A DNA stretch of 64,000 nucleotides from Cupriavidus sp. EM10. GTDB taxonomy: Bacteria; Pseudomonadota; Gammaproteobacteria; Burkholderiales; Burkholderiaceae. Both the position numbers and the translations under genes were made by a program. The stretch lies in the NCBI RefSeq assembly GCF_018729255.1, contig NZ_CP076061.1, positions 372,001 to 436,000 on the forward strand. Reading direction: 5' to 3'. The notes under the pieces are model-generated. The model ran no database searches and was not told the origin of the DNA. It was given only the letters and a program-made list of their open reading frames with translations. Shown in pieces: positions 1-8,173 of the stretch. The stretch's first letter is position 1. Every line of letters starts with the position of its first letter.

Positions 1-673
1 CGCGCGTATCGTGGAAATGACCGCACCAGAAGCGGTCGCCGGCCAGCGCGACAGCGCGCTCGAACAGTTCGCGCACCATGCGCGGATCTGCGTAGCCAAC
101 CGTGTCGGCCAGGCTCACGCGATCGGCACCCGCGTCGAGCAGCGCCTGCATCAGCCGCAGCACTTCATCAGGCTCAACGCGGCCTTGCAGCGTGCAGCCA
201 AAGGCCGTGCCGACGCCGCCTTCGATCAGCGTTCCGGACCCCGCCGCGTCGCGCGCCGCACGGATACGTGCCACCTCGGCCACCACGTCGTCGGGGGTCT
301 TGCGCAGATTGGCCAGACTATGCGCATGGCTGGCGGACAAAGGCACGAGCATCAGGTCGGCGCCGCTGGCGATGGCATCCTGGGCTCCGCGCAGGTTAGG
401 CACGAGCACCGAGACGAACAGCCCCGGCAGCGTGCGGGCGAACGCCACCAGCTCGGCCGTATCGGCCAGTTGCGGCAACAGCCTTGCGGGAACGAACGAA
501 CCCACCTCGATCTCGCGCTGACCTGCCGCGTGGGCAGCACGAATCCAGCTTTTCTTGCGTTCGGTGGAGACGATGGTCTGGATACTTTGCAGCCCGTCAC
601 GCAATCCGACCTCCCGGATTACGGCGCATGGCGGCCAGACGGCCAGTTGGGGATGGTGCGATGCAGGGGTCAT
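1..673 (-). CDS. Hydroxymethylglutaryl-CoA lyase, 3' end cut by window edge
   Basis: The enzyme cleaves 3-hydroxy-3-methylglutaryl-CoA to acetoacetate and acetyl-CoA in leucine and related branched-acid breakdown. Reading from an ATG at 673, the first 224 residues of a DRE-TIM metallolyase are visible. The N-terminal EVGLRDGLQ carries the catalytic Arg-Asp. SLADTVGYADP follows around residue 190, and the metal-binding GHFHDTR lies at the window edge. The C-terminal third, with the catalytic Cys loop, is outside the window. The gene is divergent from a LysR gene with 128 bases between them, a common arrangement for a regulator and its target. Family assignment is strong. The exact substrate could be a related 3-hydroxyacyl-CoA, because some paralogues sit beside CoA-transferases. 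Confidence 0.88.
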   Translation of the reverse strand, partial: MTPASHHPQLAVWPPCAVIREVGLRDGLQSIQTIVSTERKKSWIRAAHAAGQREIEVGSFVPARLLPQLADTAELVAFARTLPGLFVSVLVPNLRGAQDAIASGADLMLVPLSASHAHSLANLRKTPDDVVAEVARIRAARDAAGSGTLIEGGVGTAFGCTLQGRVEPDEVLRLMQALLDAGADRVSLADTVGYADPRMVRELFERAVALAGDRFWCGHFHDTR

Positions 674-763
674 GGCTTGCGGCGAGGCGCCGGAAAGAGA
701 CACTCGATACCTGCCACTCTATGCCGTTCCAAAACAACCAGAAGCGATCTTTTGCCATCGCTG

Positions 764-782
764 ACGTTCCGCAATGGAATGT
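764..782. promoter_or_regulatory. Candidate LysR operator in divergent promoter
   Basis: An interrupted dyad ACGTTCC-N5-GGAATGT lies between the HMG-CoA lyase and LysR genes, with 6 of 7 bases pairing. A TACAAT box at 790-795, just before the LysR start, would put the dyad over the LysR promoter, as expected for autoregulation. Function is inferred from position only. Confidence 0.35.
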
Positions 783-801
783 CTGAGTCTACAATTCGGG
801 C

Positions 802-1734
802 ATGAGAGACCTCGACCTGACCACCCTCCGGCTATTCGTCGCCGTGTGCGAAACCCAGAACATCGCGCGCGCCGGCGACCAGCAACATATCGTGGCATCC
901 GCGATCAGCAAGCGGCTGGCGCAGCTTGAGGCAACGGTGGGCACAAGCCTGCTGGACCGCCGCCGCCGTGGCGTGGTGCCTACCGCCGCGGGCGAAATTG
1001 TGCTGACTCATGCACGCGCCATGCTGGCCGCCGCCGATCGCGTGGCACGCGACATGGCTGACTTTGGCTCGGGCATTCGCGGCCAGGTGCGCCTGCTGGC
1101 GACGGTATCGTCGATGGCGGAATCGCTGCCCGACGACGTCGCGGCCTTCCTGCAGGTCCCGGGTCATCAGGATGTGGGTATCACGATCGAGGAAAGCCTG
1201 AGCATCGACGTTGTGCGGTCGCTGCGCGAAGGCTCGGCACCACTAGCGATTTGCTGGGATGCGGCCGACCTAGAAGGATTTCAGACCCGCCCGTATCGGG
1301 CAGACCATCTGGCAGCGATCGTGCATGGTTCGCATCCGCTCGCCAGGGCTGACAATTGCGCGTTCGCGCAGACGCTGGATCATCGGCATATCGGCATGCC
1401 GGCGCAAACAGCCGTCCAGACCATGCTGAATCGACATGCCGCAATTCTCGGCCGACGTATCGACTACCGGGCAGTCGTATCCACATTCGATGCCGCGCTG
1501 CGCTGCGTTCGCGCAAATCTGGGATTGGCCATCATCCCGCAGGAGATTGCGGAACCCGTTGCACAGGCACTCGGTATTCGTGCAATCCCCTTGCGCGACG
1601 ATTGGGCCCGCCGCCGGTTCGCCATTTGCTCGCGCGACTTCGATACGCTGTCGCCGGCCGGAAGGATGCTGGTGGACTTTCTGGAAGCTCGGGCAAATCC
1701 GCGGACTGGCATTACGCGACCTGGAGATTCGTGA
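802..1734 (+). CDS. LysR-family transcriptional regulator
   Basis: This is a 310-residue LysR-type regulator. Residues 1-65 form the winged helix-turn-helix, with LTTLRLFVAVCE at the start and SAISKRLAQLEATVGTSLLDR typical of the recognition helix. Residues about 90-300 form the periplasmic-binding-like effector domain. It lies divergent from the HMG-CoA lyase gene, so a role in acyl-CoA or branched-acid catabolism is likely but inferred. The effector cannot be read from the sequence. The reading frame is intact and of normal length for the family. Confidence 0.9.
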   Translation: MRDLDLTTLRLFVAVCETQNIARAGDQQHIVASAISKRLAQLEATVGTSLLDRRRRGVVPTAAGEIVLTHARAMLAAADRVARDMADFGSGIRGQVRLLATVSSMAESLPDDVAAFLQVPGHQDVGITIEESLSIDVVRSLREGSAPLAICWDAADLEGFQTRPYRADHLAAIVHGSHPLARADNCAFAQTLDHRHIGMPAQTAVQTMLNRHAAILGRRIDYRAVVSTFDAALRCVRANLGLAIIPQEIAEPVAQALGIRAIPLRDDWARRRFAICSRDFDTLSPAGRMLVDFLEARANPRTGITRPGDS

Positions 1735-2147
1735 GGCGCCCTTCATGGCATCGATTCAGTGGAAGGACTGCGATCGGCCAGAAGCGGTCGGTCGACAGCG
1801 CCGGCAAAATGGCTGAAAATTACGTATCTTCTATCAATGATGGGCTCGCTATCTTGAGCGTTAGTTCAGCTCTCATACCGGAGAAGGTTCGCGCTGCACG
1901 TCGGTTAAGGGTCGGCTGCCGGCTCTAGCTGCGCGAAGCCTGGCCCATAGAGAGCACGAAGGCGACTACGCAATTGCTCGAAAAAGCGATCTCTGGAGAG
2001 TACCTCAGGACTGAGATTGGCAAGTTGAAGAACTGAAACTCTGACGGCATAGCCAACGTTGGAGGTGCTGCTATTTTAATTTGCTTGACGCGCCATGCTC
2101 GCGATGACGCGAATTCTCGCACCGCTACGTTGGGAGGAATAGAAAAC
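1735..2147. other. Intergenic stretch without a supported gene
   Basis: No open frame here has convincing protein character on either strand. The stretch holds one copy of the short repeat described at 1771 and a GGAGG ribosome-binding site at its right end that serves the next gene. Confidence 0.5.
1771..1796 (+). repeat. Short dispersed repeat, copy 1
   Basis: The core CGATCGGCCAGAAGCGGTCG is followed by GTCGAC. Near copies occur at 2809 and 3364, each in or beside a gene 3' end. It looks like a small dispersed intergenic element. Its full unit and function are not evident. Confidence 0.5.
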
Positions 2148-2942
2148 ATGCTTCGCTGGCTCTTTCAATTTCTCTATGGATCAACACATGTTCGGTTTGC
2201 GAGCGCCGTTTCTGTCCAGGAATCCATCGCGCGCCTTGCCGCAGTTGTGAACCCGTCGATCTGGACGTTCTCGAACAAGCGCGCCATGGGGCTCGTCAGC
2301 GACAAGAAAGTTCGCATCCAGAGGGGGCTTCCATTGATCGGAGGCGCCTTTAGGCCGATTCTGTACGGATCCTTCTCTGCCACAGGAACTGGCTGTGTTC
2401 TGGAAGGCGCTTTCAGGATACCGACAATTCCCCGCGTCTTCATGACGATATGGTTCGCCCTTATCGCGTTCATTACGCTATCCGCCGCCGTCGAAGCGCT
2501 CGCCGTATCCACGTCCCGTTTTCTGGCCATATCTATCGAAGGACTGGGTCTTCTATCCCTCGGAGTTCTTTTTGTCTGGGTTGGAAAGTGGTCGTCCAGA
2601 AATGACATTCCGTGGCTTACCCACCATATTGCGCACGCACTCGGTACGAGTGGAGTTGAAATCCGGGGGCGAGGCCGGACCTCTGACCTTGATCCAAGGC
2701 GAGGCCACGCGCTGCACTATTTCGGATTGAAGCAATTTGACGGGCCGCTAAGGGTCGGAAATCGCCCTTGGTGCCGGAAAGGCCCTACCCAGGCAGACCG
2801 AGGGCCAAGACCGGCCAGAAGCAGCCGCTCGACATGCATCTCTAAATTGCACACAATCACAAGGTTCGCGGCGGCGGAAGCTGTCCTTGTCCAACGTCCG
2901 GCCGCAAAATCAGAAGTCAGGCACCCACATGCAACTAGCTAG
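2148..2942 (+). CDS. Hypothetical membrane protein, doubtful C-terminus
   Basis: This protein is not recognised as a named family. The ATG at 2148 is preceded by GGGAGGAAT at good spacing, which fixes the start. Residues 1-100 include a basic stretch and glycine-rich segments. Residues about 105-150 form two hydrophobic helices (VFMTIWFALIAFITL and LGLLSLGVLFVWVG), then RNDIPWL. Up to about residue 172 the composition looks native. After that the frame runs on as an Arg/Pro-rich tail, passes through copy 2 of the dispersed repeat, and overlaps the next gene by 14 bases. A frame break near 2640 is therefore suspected, with the true stop upstream. The gene probably belongs to an accessory cluster of small orphan genes. 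Confidence 0.5.
   Translation: MLRWLFQFLYGSTHVRFASAVSVQESIARLAAVVNPSIWTFSNKRAMGLVSDKKVRIQRGLPLIGGAFRPILYGSFSATGTGCVLEGAFRIPTIPRVFMTIWFALIAFITLSAAVEALAVSTSRFLAISIEGLGLLSLGVLFVWVGKWSSRNDIPWLTHHIAHALGTSGVEIRGRGRTSDLDPRRGHALHYFGLKQFDGPLRVGNRPWCRKGPTQADRGPRPARSSRSTCISKLHTITRFAAAEAVLVQRPAAKSEVRHPHATS
2809..2833 (+). repeat. Short dispersed repeat, copy 2
   Basis: GACCGGCCAGAAGCAGCCGC followed by TCGAC differs from copy 1 at a few positions and keeps the GGCCAGAAGC core. It falls inside the suspicious 3' tail of the preceding reading frame, which supports the view that this tail is not coding. Confidence 0.45.
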
Positions 2943-3351
2943 CTATCTAGGCAAACATCTGAAGAGCGACTTCGTCATCGAGGTGCTGGAGCACTTTGAC
3001 ATGGCCGTTATCTATGACTTCGACCGCTTGCACGAAAACGCCGCTGATAGCTACAGTTCGTCTGCGGAGTCAGCGGGCTTTGAGTTTCGCTTCGACGAGA
3101 AACAAGTTCTCTCTGTTATCTGGTGCTATATTCAACCTCGCTCCGGGTTTTCCGCAATCAATACGGATGTCATAGGAGCTCCCTGCTTCCACGACTTCGC
3201 TGAAGCCAAGGCTCACGCGACGAGCGCCGGCATCAAAACGTCGCAGTCAAAGGGTGACTCCGCGTGGATTCGATTCGAACATGACGGCCTGTGGATCCAC
3301 TACGAGTATTTAGGTGGCAAATTGGCACTCGTAACATTGACACTGCCGTAA
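2929..3351 (+). CDS. Small soluble hypothetical protein
   Basis: The protein has about 140 residues if translation begins at the ATG at 2929 (MQLASYLGKHL). An earlier in-frame start at 2887 would add 14 residues. There is no signal peptide or membrane segment. It is acidic and aromatic-rich, with a C-terminal beta-rich part (WIRFEHDGLWIHYEYLGGK). This size and composition recall immunity proteins of polymorphic toxin systems, but no toxin is visible nearby and no family is recognised. It lies among other orphan small genes. No strong ribosome-binding site precedes either start. Confidence 0.55.
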   Translation: MQLASYLGKHLKSDFVIEVLEHFDMAVIYDFDRLHENAADSYSSSAESAGFEFRFDEKQVLSVIWCYIQPRSGFSAINTDVIGAPCFHDFAEAKAHATSAGIKTSQSKGDSAWIRFEHDGLWIHYEYLGGKLALVTLTLP

Positions 3352-3363
3352 GCACCGGCTCAT

Positions 3364-3386
3364 ATCGGCCAGTAGCGGCCGTCCAG
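3364..3386 (+). repeat. Short dispersed repeat, copy 3
   Basis: ATCGGCCAGTAGCGGCCGTC is a near match to copies 1 and 2 and lies just after the stop codon of the 2929 gene. A weaker resemblance is seen near 3833 (GTCGCCAGAAGCACC), again just past a gene end. Confidence 0.45.
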
Positions 3387-3519
3387 TTCGCTACCGTCAA
3401 CGTTGCGCGCACGTTATACCCCACTTCGGCGGCGCAATTGTCTTACCCCCCTTTTTGCTAAGCTGTTCAGCGTTCAAAATTCGGTGCGATAACGGCCGCA
3501 AAAAATCTCAGGAGCTATT

Positions 3520-3813
3520 TTGGGACGCGCACTAATGGGAATCGGGTTACTTCTGATTTTGGGCGGGGCCTATGGCCTATTCGAAGTATCATCGCTGTTC
3601 GCCCTGAACGAGTCCCAGCGCAAGGAAGCGCAAAAATACGCGGCTTGGCGCGGCGGTCGAGCTACCTTTTCCACAAACGAAGAGAAGCGAAGCGCTGAAT
3701 ATTTCTGGCTTACGCACCGCACACGAAAATGGTGCCTGATCGCGATTGCCCTAGGTCTGCTAACTCTGCTTCTAGGCATCATCTATGCAAGTGTCGAAGT
3801 TAGCCATACTTGA
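3520..3813 (+). CDS. Small two-helix membrane protein
   Basis: This is a 97-residue protein with a TTG start at 3520, supported by AGGAG at optimal spacing. Two hydrophobic helices are visible at residues about 4-27 (LMGIGLLLILGGAYGLF) and 70-92 (CLIAIALGLLTLLLGIIYA). They enclose a charged loop of about 40 residues. No family is recognised. The unusual start codon and the lack of related neighbours fit the accessory character of this part of the window. Confidence 0.6.
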   Translation: MGRALMGIGLLLILGGAYGLFEVSSLFALNESQRKEAQKYAAWRGGRATFSTNEEKRSAEYFWLTHRTRKWCLIAIALGLLTLLLGIIYASVEVSHT

Positions 3814-3976
3814 GTTGATCAGGAGCCTGGATTGTCGCCAGAAGCACCTCTTACTCCCATGCGTTTGGAGGACGGAGACCGGCCGGACTCCGCCATTTCC
3901 CCGTCTCGTCGCGAAATGTCTCCCGTGGGTCGGTAACCGCCGATTGGAGGCGATAGCAGTTCAAACGAATTCGGGA

Positions 3977-4267
3977 CTATGCGGCGCTCGTTATTTCCGC
4001 GCGTGTGCGTCGGGCGCGTGACTCATGGTTAAGCTCCCGCGAGAGCTCTGCGTGCTCACGCATGCGATAGCTGTTCCCCTTGATGTTTACGAGATGGCAG
4101 TGATGGAGCACTCGGTCGATGAGCGCGGCAGCCATCACTTCATCCCCGAAGACAGCTCCCCATTCTTCGAATCCTTTGTTGGAAGTCAGTACGGTAGAAG
4201 CGTGTTCATAGCGTCGGCTGATAAGCTGGAAAAAAAGCACAGCGCCCCCGTGCGTGATCGGCAGGTA
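3977..4267 (-). pseudogene. istB: IS21-family helper ATPase (istB) remnant
   Basis: IstB is the AAA helper ATPase of IS21-type transposons. Only the C-terminal third remains: YLPITHGGAVLFFQLISRRY, then the LTSNKGFEEWG motif with the sensor-1 Asn, then the DRVLHHCHLVNIKGNSYR box and a natural stop at 3977. The N-terminal part with Walker A and B and the transposase istA are absent. Family resemblance ends abruptly near 4267, where a truncated transporter gene on the opposite strand begins. This is a decayed insertion or deletion scar. Confidence 0.85.
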
Positions 4268-4271
4268 CGCC

Positions 4272-5039
4272 CTCACACATTCCATCCATCCGAAAGATAT
4301 GGCAATCTGGGGCTGGCGACTCGGATTCCTGATCGCGGGTCTGCTGGGGCTCGTGGTCCTGTGAATTCGCTTATCTGTCGCCGAAACTGACGCATTCAAG
4401 CATGCCTCAAAGAAGTCTTCTCCGGCTGCGGGCTCAACTCATCCGTCGCTCGTCATCCTCACCAAACATTGGCGAGAGTCGTTGCGCGTGGTTGGCATCG
4501 CCATGGCTGGAAATCTAACGCTATATCTCTGGCTGGTATTGTTCCCGACGTTCGCTCATGTCCGTACTGGCCTGCCGCTGCCGCAGGCGTTTAGCGCGAG
4601 CGTAATCTCCATCGCCGTTACGCTATTCGCCATTCCCTACTTTGGAAATCTTGCCGATCGCATCGGGCGCAAGCCGGTACTAATCGCGTTCGCCGCGGGT
4701 TCTGCGCTCTTTGCATGGCCTAGCCTGCACTGGCTCACGAATGACTTCTGGCAAGTCACCGCCATCGCGTGCATCGGCATGCTACTGACTTGCGGTTACG
4801 CACCGACATCCGTCGCCGTGATGGCGGAACAGTTTCCTGCTGCTGTGCGGGCCACAGGAATTGGACTGCCCTATGCAATATCCGTGACCCTGTTTGGTGG
4901 CACCCTTCGTTACATCATGACGGCCATGGCAAACGCTGGGCTCGATTCATACACGTGGATATACATTGCCACGGTTTGCGTGATCGGGTGCGGCGTCTAT
5001 ATGGCAATGCCTGAAACCCGAGGCAAGGTTCTCGATTGA
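4272..5039 (+). pseudogene. 5'-truncated MFS (metabolite:H+ symporter) transporter with internal stop
   Basis: The visible part is the C-terminal half of a metabolite:H+ symporter MFS permease. The frame can be followed from about 4272 through AIWGWRLGFLIAGLLGLVVL, meets an in-frame TGA at 4362-4364, then continues as IRLSVAETDAF and on to a normal C-terminus at 5039. Helices with the LADRIGRKPVL loop and AVRATGIGLPYAIS are typical of the family. The six N-terminal helices are missing because the reading frame meets the istB remnant within about 5 bases. It cannot make a working transporter. A restart at 4482 would give only 185 residues. Confidence 0.85.
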
Positions 5040-5487
5040 CTTCGGGATTGCTGATTTCGAGTCGCTGGACTCGGCGTTCAGTTTGCACAATTTGGAGGGC
5101 AATTTGTAACGCCTCCACACGCGGCAGAGCGCCGAGATTCTATCCTCGATAGGTGTGGTGAAAATTGGCTGCTATCACATCAGCCCCCTTCACTAGGATC
5201 TCGGGCCAGCTCAAGGAACGATTTTGGGCGGATCAAGCTCAACACGTTCAGAAATTTTTACCATAACAATCAATTACTTACTTTGCATTCGAAAGTTGGG
5301 ACATCTTATGCTTATGCGCAAGCAAGTTCGGACATGAATTGCTTGCTCTGACGTGTTAATGGAAGAATTCATAAGGCACTTATAGGGCCCGAAACGGACG
5401 TCATTTGGTTGTCGGAGAGGCCAGATAATGAGAAACTTCCCACATGAAGTAGGATGATCGTTAGAACAACTTCAATGAATCTAACTC
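5040..5487. other. AT-richer intergenic stretch
   Basis: Between the transporter pseudogene and the MetR-like gene no coding frame is convincing. Bases from about 5240 to 5380 are clearly richer in A and T than the surroundings. They probably hold the promoter of the MetR-like regulator, but no clear operator was identified. Confidence 0.4.
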
Positions 5488-6387
5488 ATGCTGGAGCGCA
5501 TTCACCTATCAATCCTCCGCGAGGTGGACCGCCAAGGGTCGCTGACGGCGGCCGCTGCCGTGCTGTGTCTGACGCAGTCGGCGCTCAGCCATGCCATGAA
5601 AAAGCTGGAAACACAGCTTGGCACCGACATCTGGCTGCGCGAGGGGCGCACGCTGCGGCTGACCCAGGCAGGATCCTATTTGCTGGCGGTGGCAAACCGC
5701 GTGTTGCCCCAACTCGACCTGGCTGAGGAGCGCGTGCGGCAGTTCGCGCAGGGTGAACGGGGCACGTTGCGCATTGGCATGGAATGCCACCCGTGCTACC
5801 AGTGGCTGCTCAAGATCGTGTCGCCCTATCTGGCGCAATGGCCGGACGTGGATGTCGACGTGAAGCAGAAATTCCAGTTCGGCGGTATCGGAGCGCTGTT
5901 CGGTTACGAGATCGACATGCTTGTCACGCCCGACCCGCTCTACAGGCCCGGCCTGCATTTCGAGCCCGTGTTCGACTACGAACAGGTGCTCGTCGTCGGC
6001 AAAGACCACCGCCTGGCAGGCCTGCCCTACGTCGACGCGGACGCACTGACCAATGAAGTGCTGATTACCTACCCGGTTGCCATCGATCGGCTCGATATTT
6101 ACAACCTTTTCCTGCAGCCGGCAGGCGTTGCACCCAGACGCCACAAGACGATCGAGACGACGGACATCATGATGCAGATGGTGGCCAGCGGACGCGGCAT
6201 CGCCGCGTTGCCGCGCTGGCTGGTGGCCGAATACGCGCAGAAAATGGACGTTACGGCCGTCCGCCTGGGCCCGGACGGGGTAGCCAAGCAGATCTTCCTC
6301 GGCGCGCGCGAGGGCGAAATCGACATCGACTACGTGAAGGCTTTTTACGAACTCGCACGCCACTCCGCCGATAGCGCACCGGCCTGA
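5488..6387 (+). CDS. MetR-like LysR regulator
   Basis: This is a 299-residue LysR-type regulator. The N-terminal winged helix (residues 1-60) includes LTAAAAVLCLTQSALSHAMK. The effector domain carries GMECHPCYQWLLKIVSPYL near residue 97 and EIDMLVTPDP near residue 145, segments characteristic of MetR, which senses homocysteine and controls methionine biosynthesis. It lies directly upstream of flavin reductase, mesX and mesD on the same strand. Control of that methionine synthase locus is therefore the natural inference. The frame is complete. Confidence 0.85.
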   Translation: MLERIHLSILREVDRQGSLTAAAAVLCLTQSALSHAMKKLETQLGTDIWLREGRTLRLTQAGSYLLAVANRVLPQLDLAEERVRQFAQGERGTLRIGMECHPCYQWLLKIVSPYLAQWPDVDVDVKQKFQFGGIGALFGYEIDMLVTPDPLYRPGLHFEPVFDYEQVLVVGKDHRLAGLPYVDADALTNEVLITYPVAIDRLDIYNLFLQPAGVAPRRHKTIETTDIMMQMVASGRGIAALPRWLVAEYAQKMDVTAVRLGPDGVAKQIFLGAREGEIDIDYVKAFYELARHSADSAPA

Positions 6388-6414
6388 GAACCATCACCGC
6401 TGGAAGCGCCCCAA

Positions 6415-6453
6415 AAAACTCACATGATCCATATTCATGGATGTGTGAGTTTT
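6415..6453. terminator. Bidirectional hairpin between regulator and mes genes
   Basis: A long dyad (left arm 6415-6432, loop ATTC, right arm 6437-6453) pairs AAAACTCACA with TGTGAGTTTT and ATCCAT with ATGGAT around a one-base bulge. It is flanked by A6 on the left and T4 on the right, so it could terminate transcription in both directions. It follows the MetR-like stop by 27 bases. A role as a MetR operator is an alternative. Confidence 0.55.
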
Positions 6454-6473
6454 AACCATTTTACTTCATGGTT
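6454..6473. promoter_or_regulatory. Second dyad upstream of mes operon
   Basis: AACCAT-N8-ATGGTT is a perfect six-base inverted repeat immediately after the hairpin and 49 bases before the flavin reductase start. Its position suits an operator for the MetR-like protein. It does not match the enterobacterial MetR consensus TGAA-N5-TTCA, so the assignment is open. Confidence 0.35.
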
Positions 6474-6521
6474 ACCGCTCGCTAGCATGCGCCTATCGTT
6501 CGTTTGCGCATGAAAGCAGAT

Positions 6522-7102
6522 ATGACATTTCCCCTCCGCGTGGTCGCAGTCTCCGGCGGCCTGCAGCGCCCCTCCAAGTCCGCAGCCCTGGCAGGGCACC
6601 TGCTGGACTTGATCGCCGAAGAAGTACTCTGCGAACAATGCCTGATCGAAGTGGGTCCGCTCGCTCCGCAGCTGGCCGGTGCGGTCTGGCGCTCTCAACT
6701 GCCCGATATCGTCGAGCGGAAGCTTGCGGCGGTCGAGCAGGCTGACGTCCTGGTGGTGGCCACGCCGGTCTTCCGGGGCGCGTACACGGGTCTGTTCAAG
6801 CATTTTTCGACTTCATCGATCAGGACGCCTTGATCGACAAGCCGGTCTTGCTGGCTGCCACCGGCGGCAGCGAGCGCCATGCGCTGATGATCGACCACCA
6901 GTTGCGACCGCTGTTCAGCTTCTTCCAGGCGCGTACGTTGCCGCTGGGCGTCTACGCGACCGACAAGGATTTTGTCGACTACCGCCTGCACAACGACGCC
7001 GTGTGCGAGAGGGCGAGGCTGGCGGTCCGGCGGGCCATGCCGTTGGTCGGGCTGACACGCCAGACAAGGCCGGTCGGCATCGACGAAGTGGTCGCGGCCT
7101 GA
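6522..7102 (+). CDS. NADPH-dependent FMN reductase (one frame break)
   Basis: This flavodoxin-fold reductase supplies reduced FMN. It has 193 residues once a frame break is bridged. The N-terminal phosphate-binding segment VVAVSGGLQRPSKSAALAGHLL is followed by VLVVATPVFRGAYTGLFKHF. The frame then breaks in the T5 run at 6803-6807. One missing T restores FDFIDQDALIDKPVLLAATGG and a normal C-terminus. The start at 6522 is preferred, since further in-frame starts lie just upstream. It is the first gene of the mesX-mesD operon. The likely role is to supply reduced flavin or electrons to the oxygen-dependent MesX/MesD reaction, which is an inference. Confidence 0.8.
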
Positions 7103-7162
7103 TGCACGATCTCGACCAGGCAGGATTCAGATTTCTCCCGGAAACCAGGGCACCCGATTACC

Positions 7163-8145
7163 ATGAGTCACGATTTCACCTTCCGCATCAAGAGTATTCG
7201 CTTCGATGAAGATTATCAGCCATCGGACAATACGCGCATCACCACAAACTTTGCGAATCTGGCCCGCGGAAACAGCCGCCAGGATAACCTGCGCAATACC
7301 CTGCGGATGATCGATAACCGCTTCAATAATCTTGCACACTGGGATAATCCGAAAGGCGAACGGTATGCCGTGGAGCTCGACATCATTTCCGCTGAAATGA
7401 TTATCGACGCCAAGGACAGCAGCGATGCATTTCCGCTGATCGAGATATTGAAGATCGATATCCTCGACAAGAAGACCGGCGAGCGCATCGACGGCATTGC
7501 AGGGAATAATTTTTCCTCGTACGTGCGCGATTACGATTTCAGCGTACTGCTGCCGGAACACAACAGCAATCAAGCCGCATTCAGCCTGCCGGATGACTTC
7601 GGCGACCTGCACGGCAAACTGTTCAAGCACTTTGTCAATTCGGATGCCTACAAGTCGAATTTCAGCAAGCCCCCGGTTATCTGCATCAGCGCATCGAGCA
7701 GCAAGACTTACCACCGCACCGAGAATCAGCATCCCGTACTGGGCGTCGAGTATCAACAGAACGAACTGTCATCGACGGACCAGTATTTCGAGAAGATGGG
7801 CATGCGGGTGCGCTTTTTCATGCCGCCGAACAGTGCTGCGCCGTTGGCTTTTATTTTACCGGCGACCTGCTCGGCGATTACACCAATCTCGAACTGATCG
7901 GCACCATCAGCACGATGGAGACGTTCCAGAAGATTTACCGGCCCGAGATCTATAACGCCAACTGCTCGGCAGGGAAGCTCTACCAACCCAGCCTGAAGAA
8001 TCGGGATTACTCCCTGACGCAGATTGTCTACGACCGGGTGGAACGCAGCGAGCTGGCCATCCAGCAGGGAAAATTCACCGAAGAGCATTTCATCAAGCCG
8101 TACAAGCGCGTGCTTGAACAGTGGGCCGCCAATTACGCGCGCTGA
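7163..8145 (+). CDS. mesX: DUF1852 protein MesX, partner of methionine synthase MesD (one frame break)
   Basis: DUF1852 proteins (MesX) are required partners of the folate-independent methionine synthase MesD. The product has 327 residues after one correction. The first part, from MSHDFTFRIKSIRFDEDY with the NTRITTNFANLARG segment, runs in frame to about 7849. The T4 run at 7849-7852 then appears one base short, and the frame continues as FTGDLLGDYTNLELIGTIS to a normal end at 8145. It lies 60 bases after the flavin reductase and 28 bases before mesD. If the break is real, the gene is inactive. The reductase upstream has the same kind of break, which argues for sequence error. Confidence 0.85.
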
Positions 8146-8173
8146 TCAACCAGAATAAAACGGAACATTTGCC

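Noticed and set aside
4482..5039. A standalone 185-residue membrane protein
   Set aside because: The frame continues upstream in the same family across a TGA to the istB junction, so it is the tail of a broken transporter.
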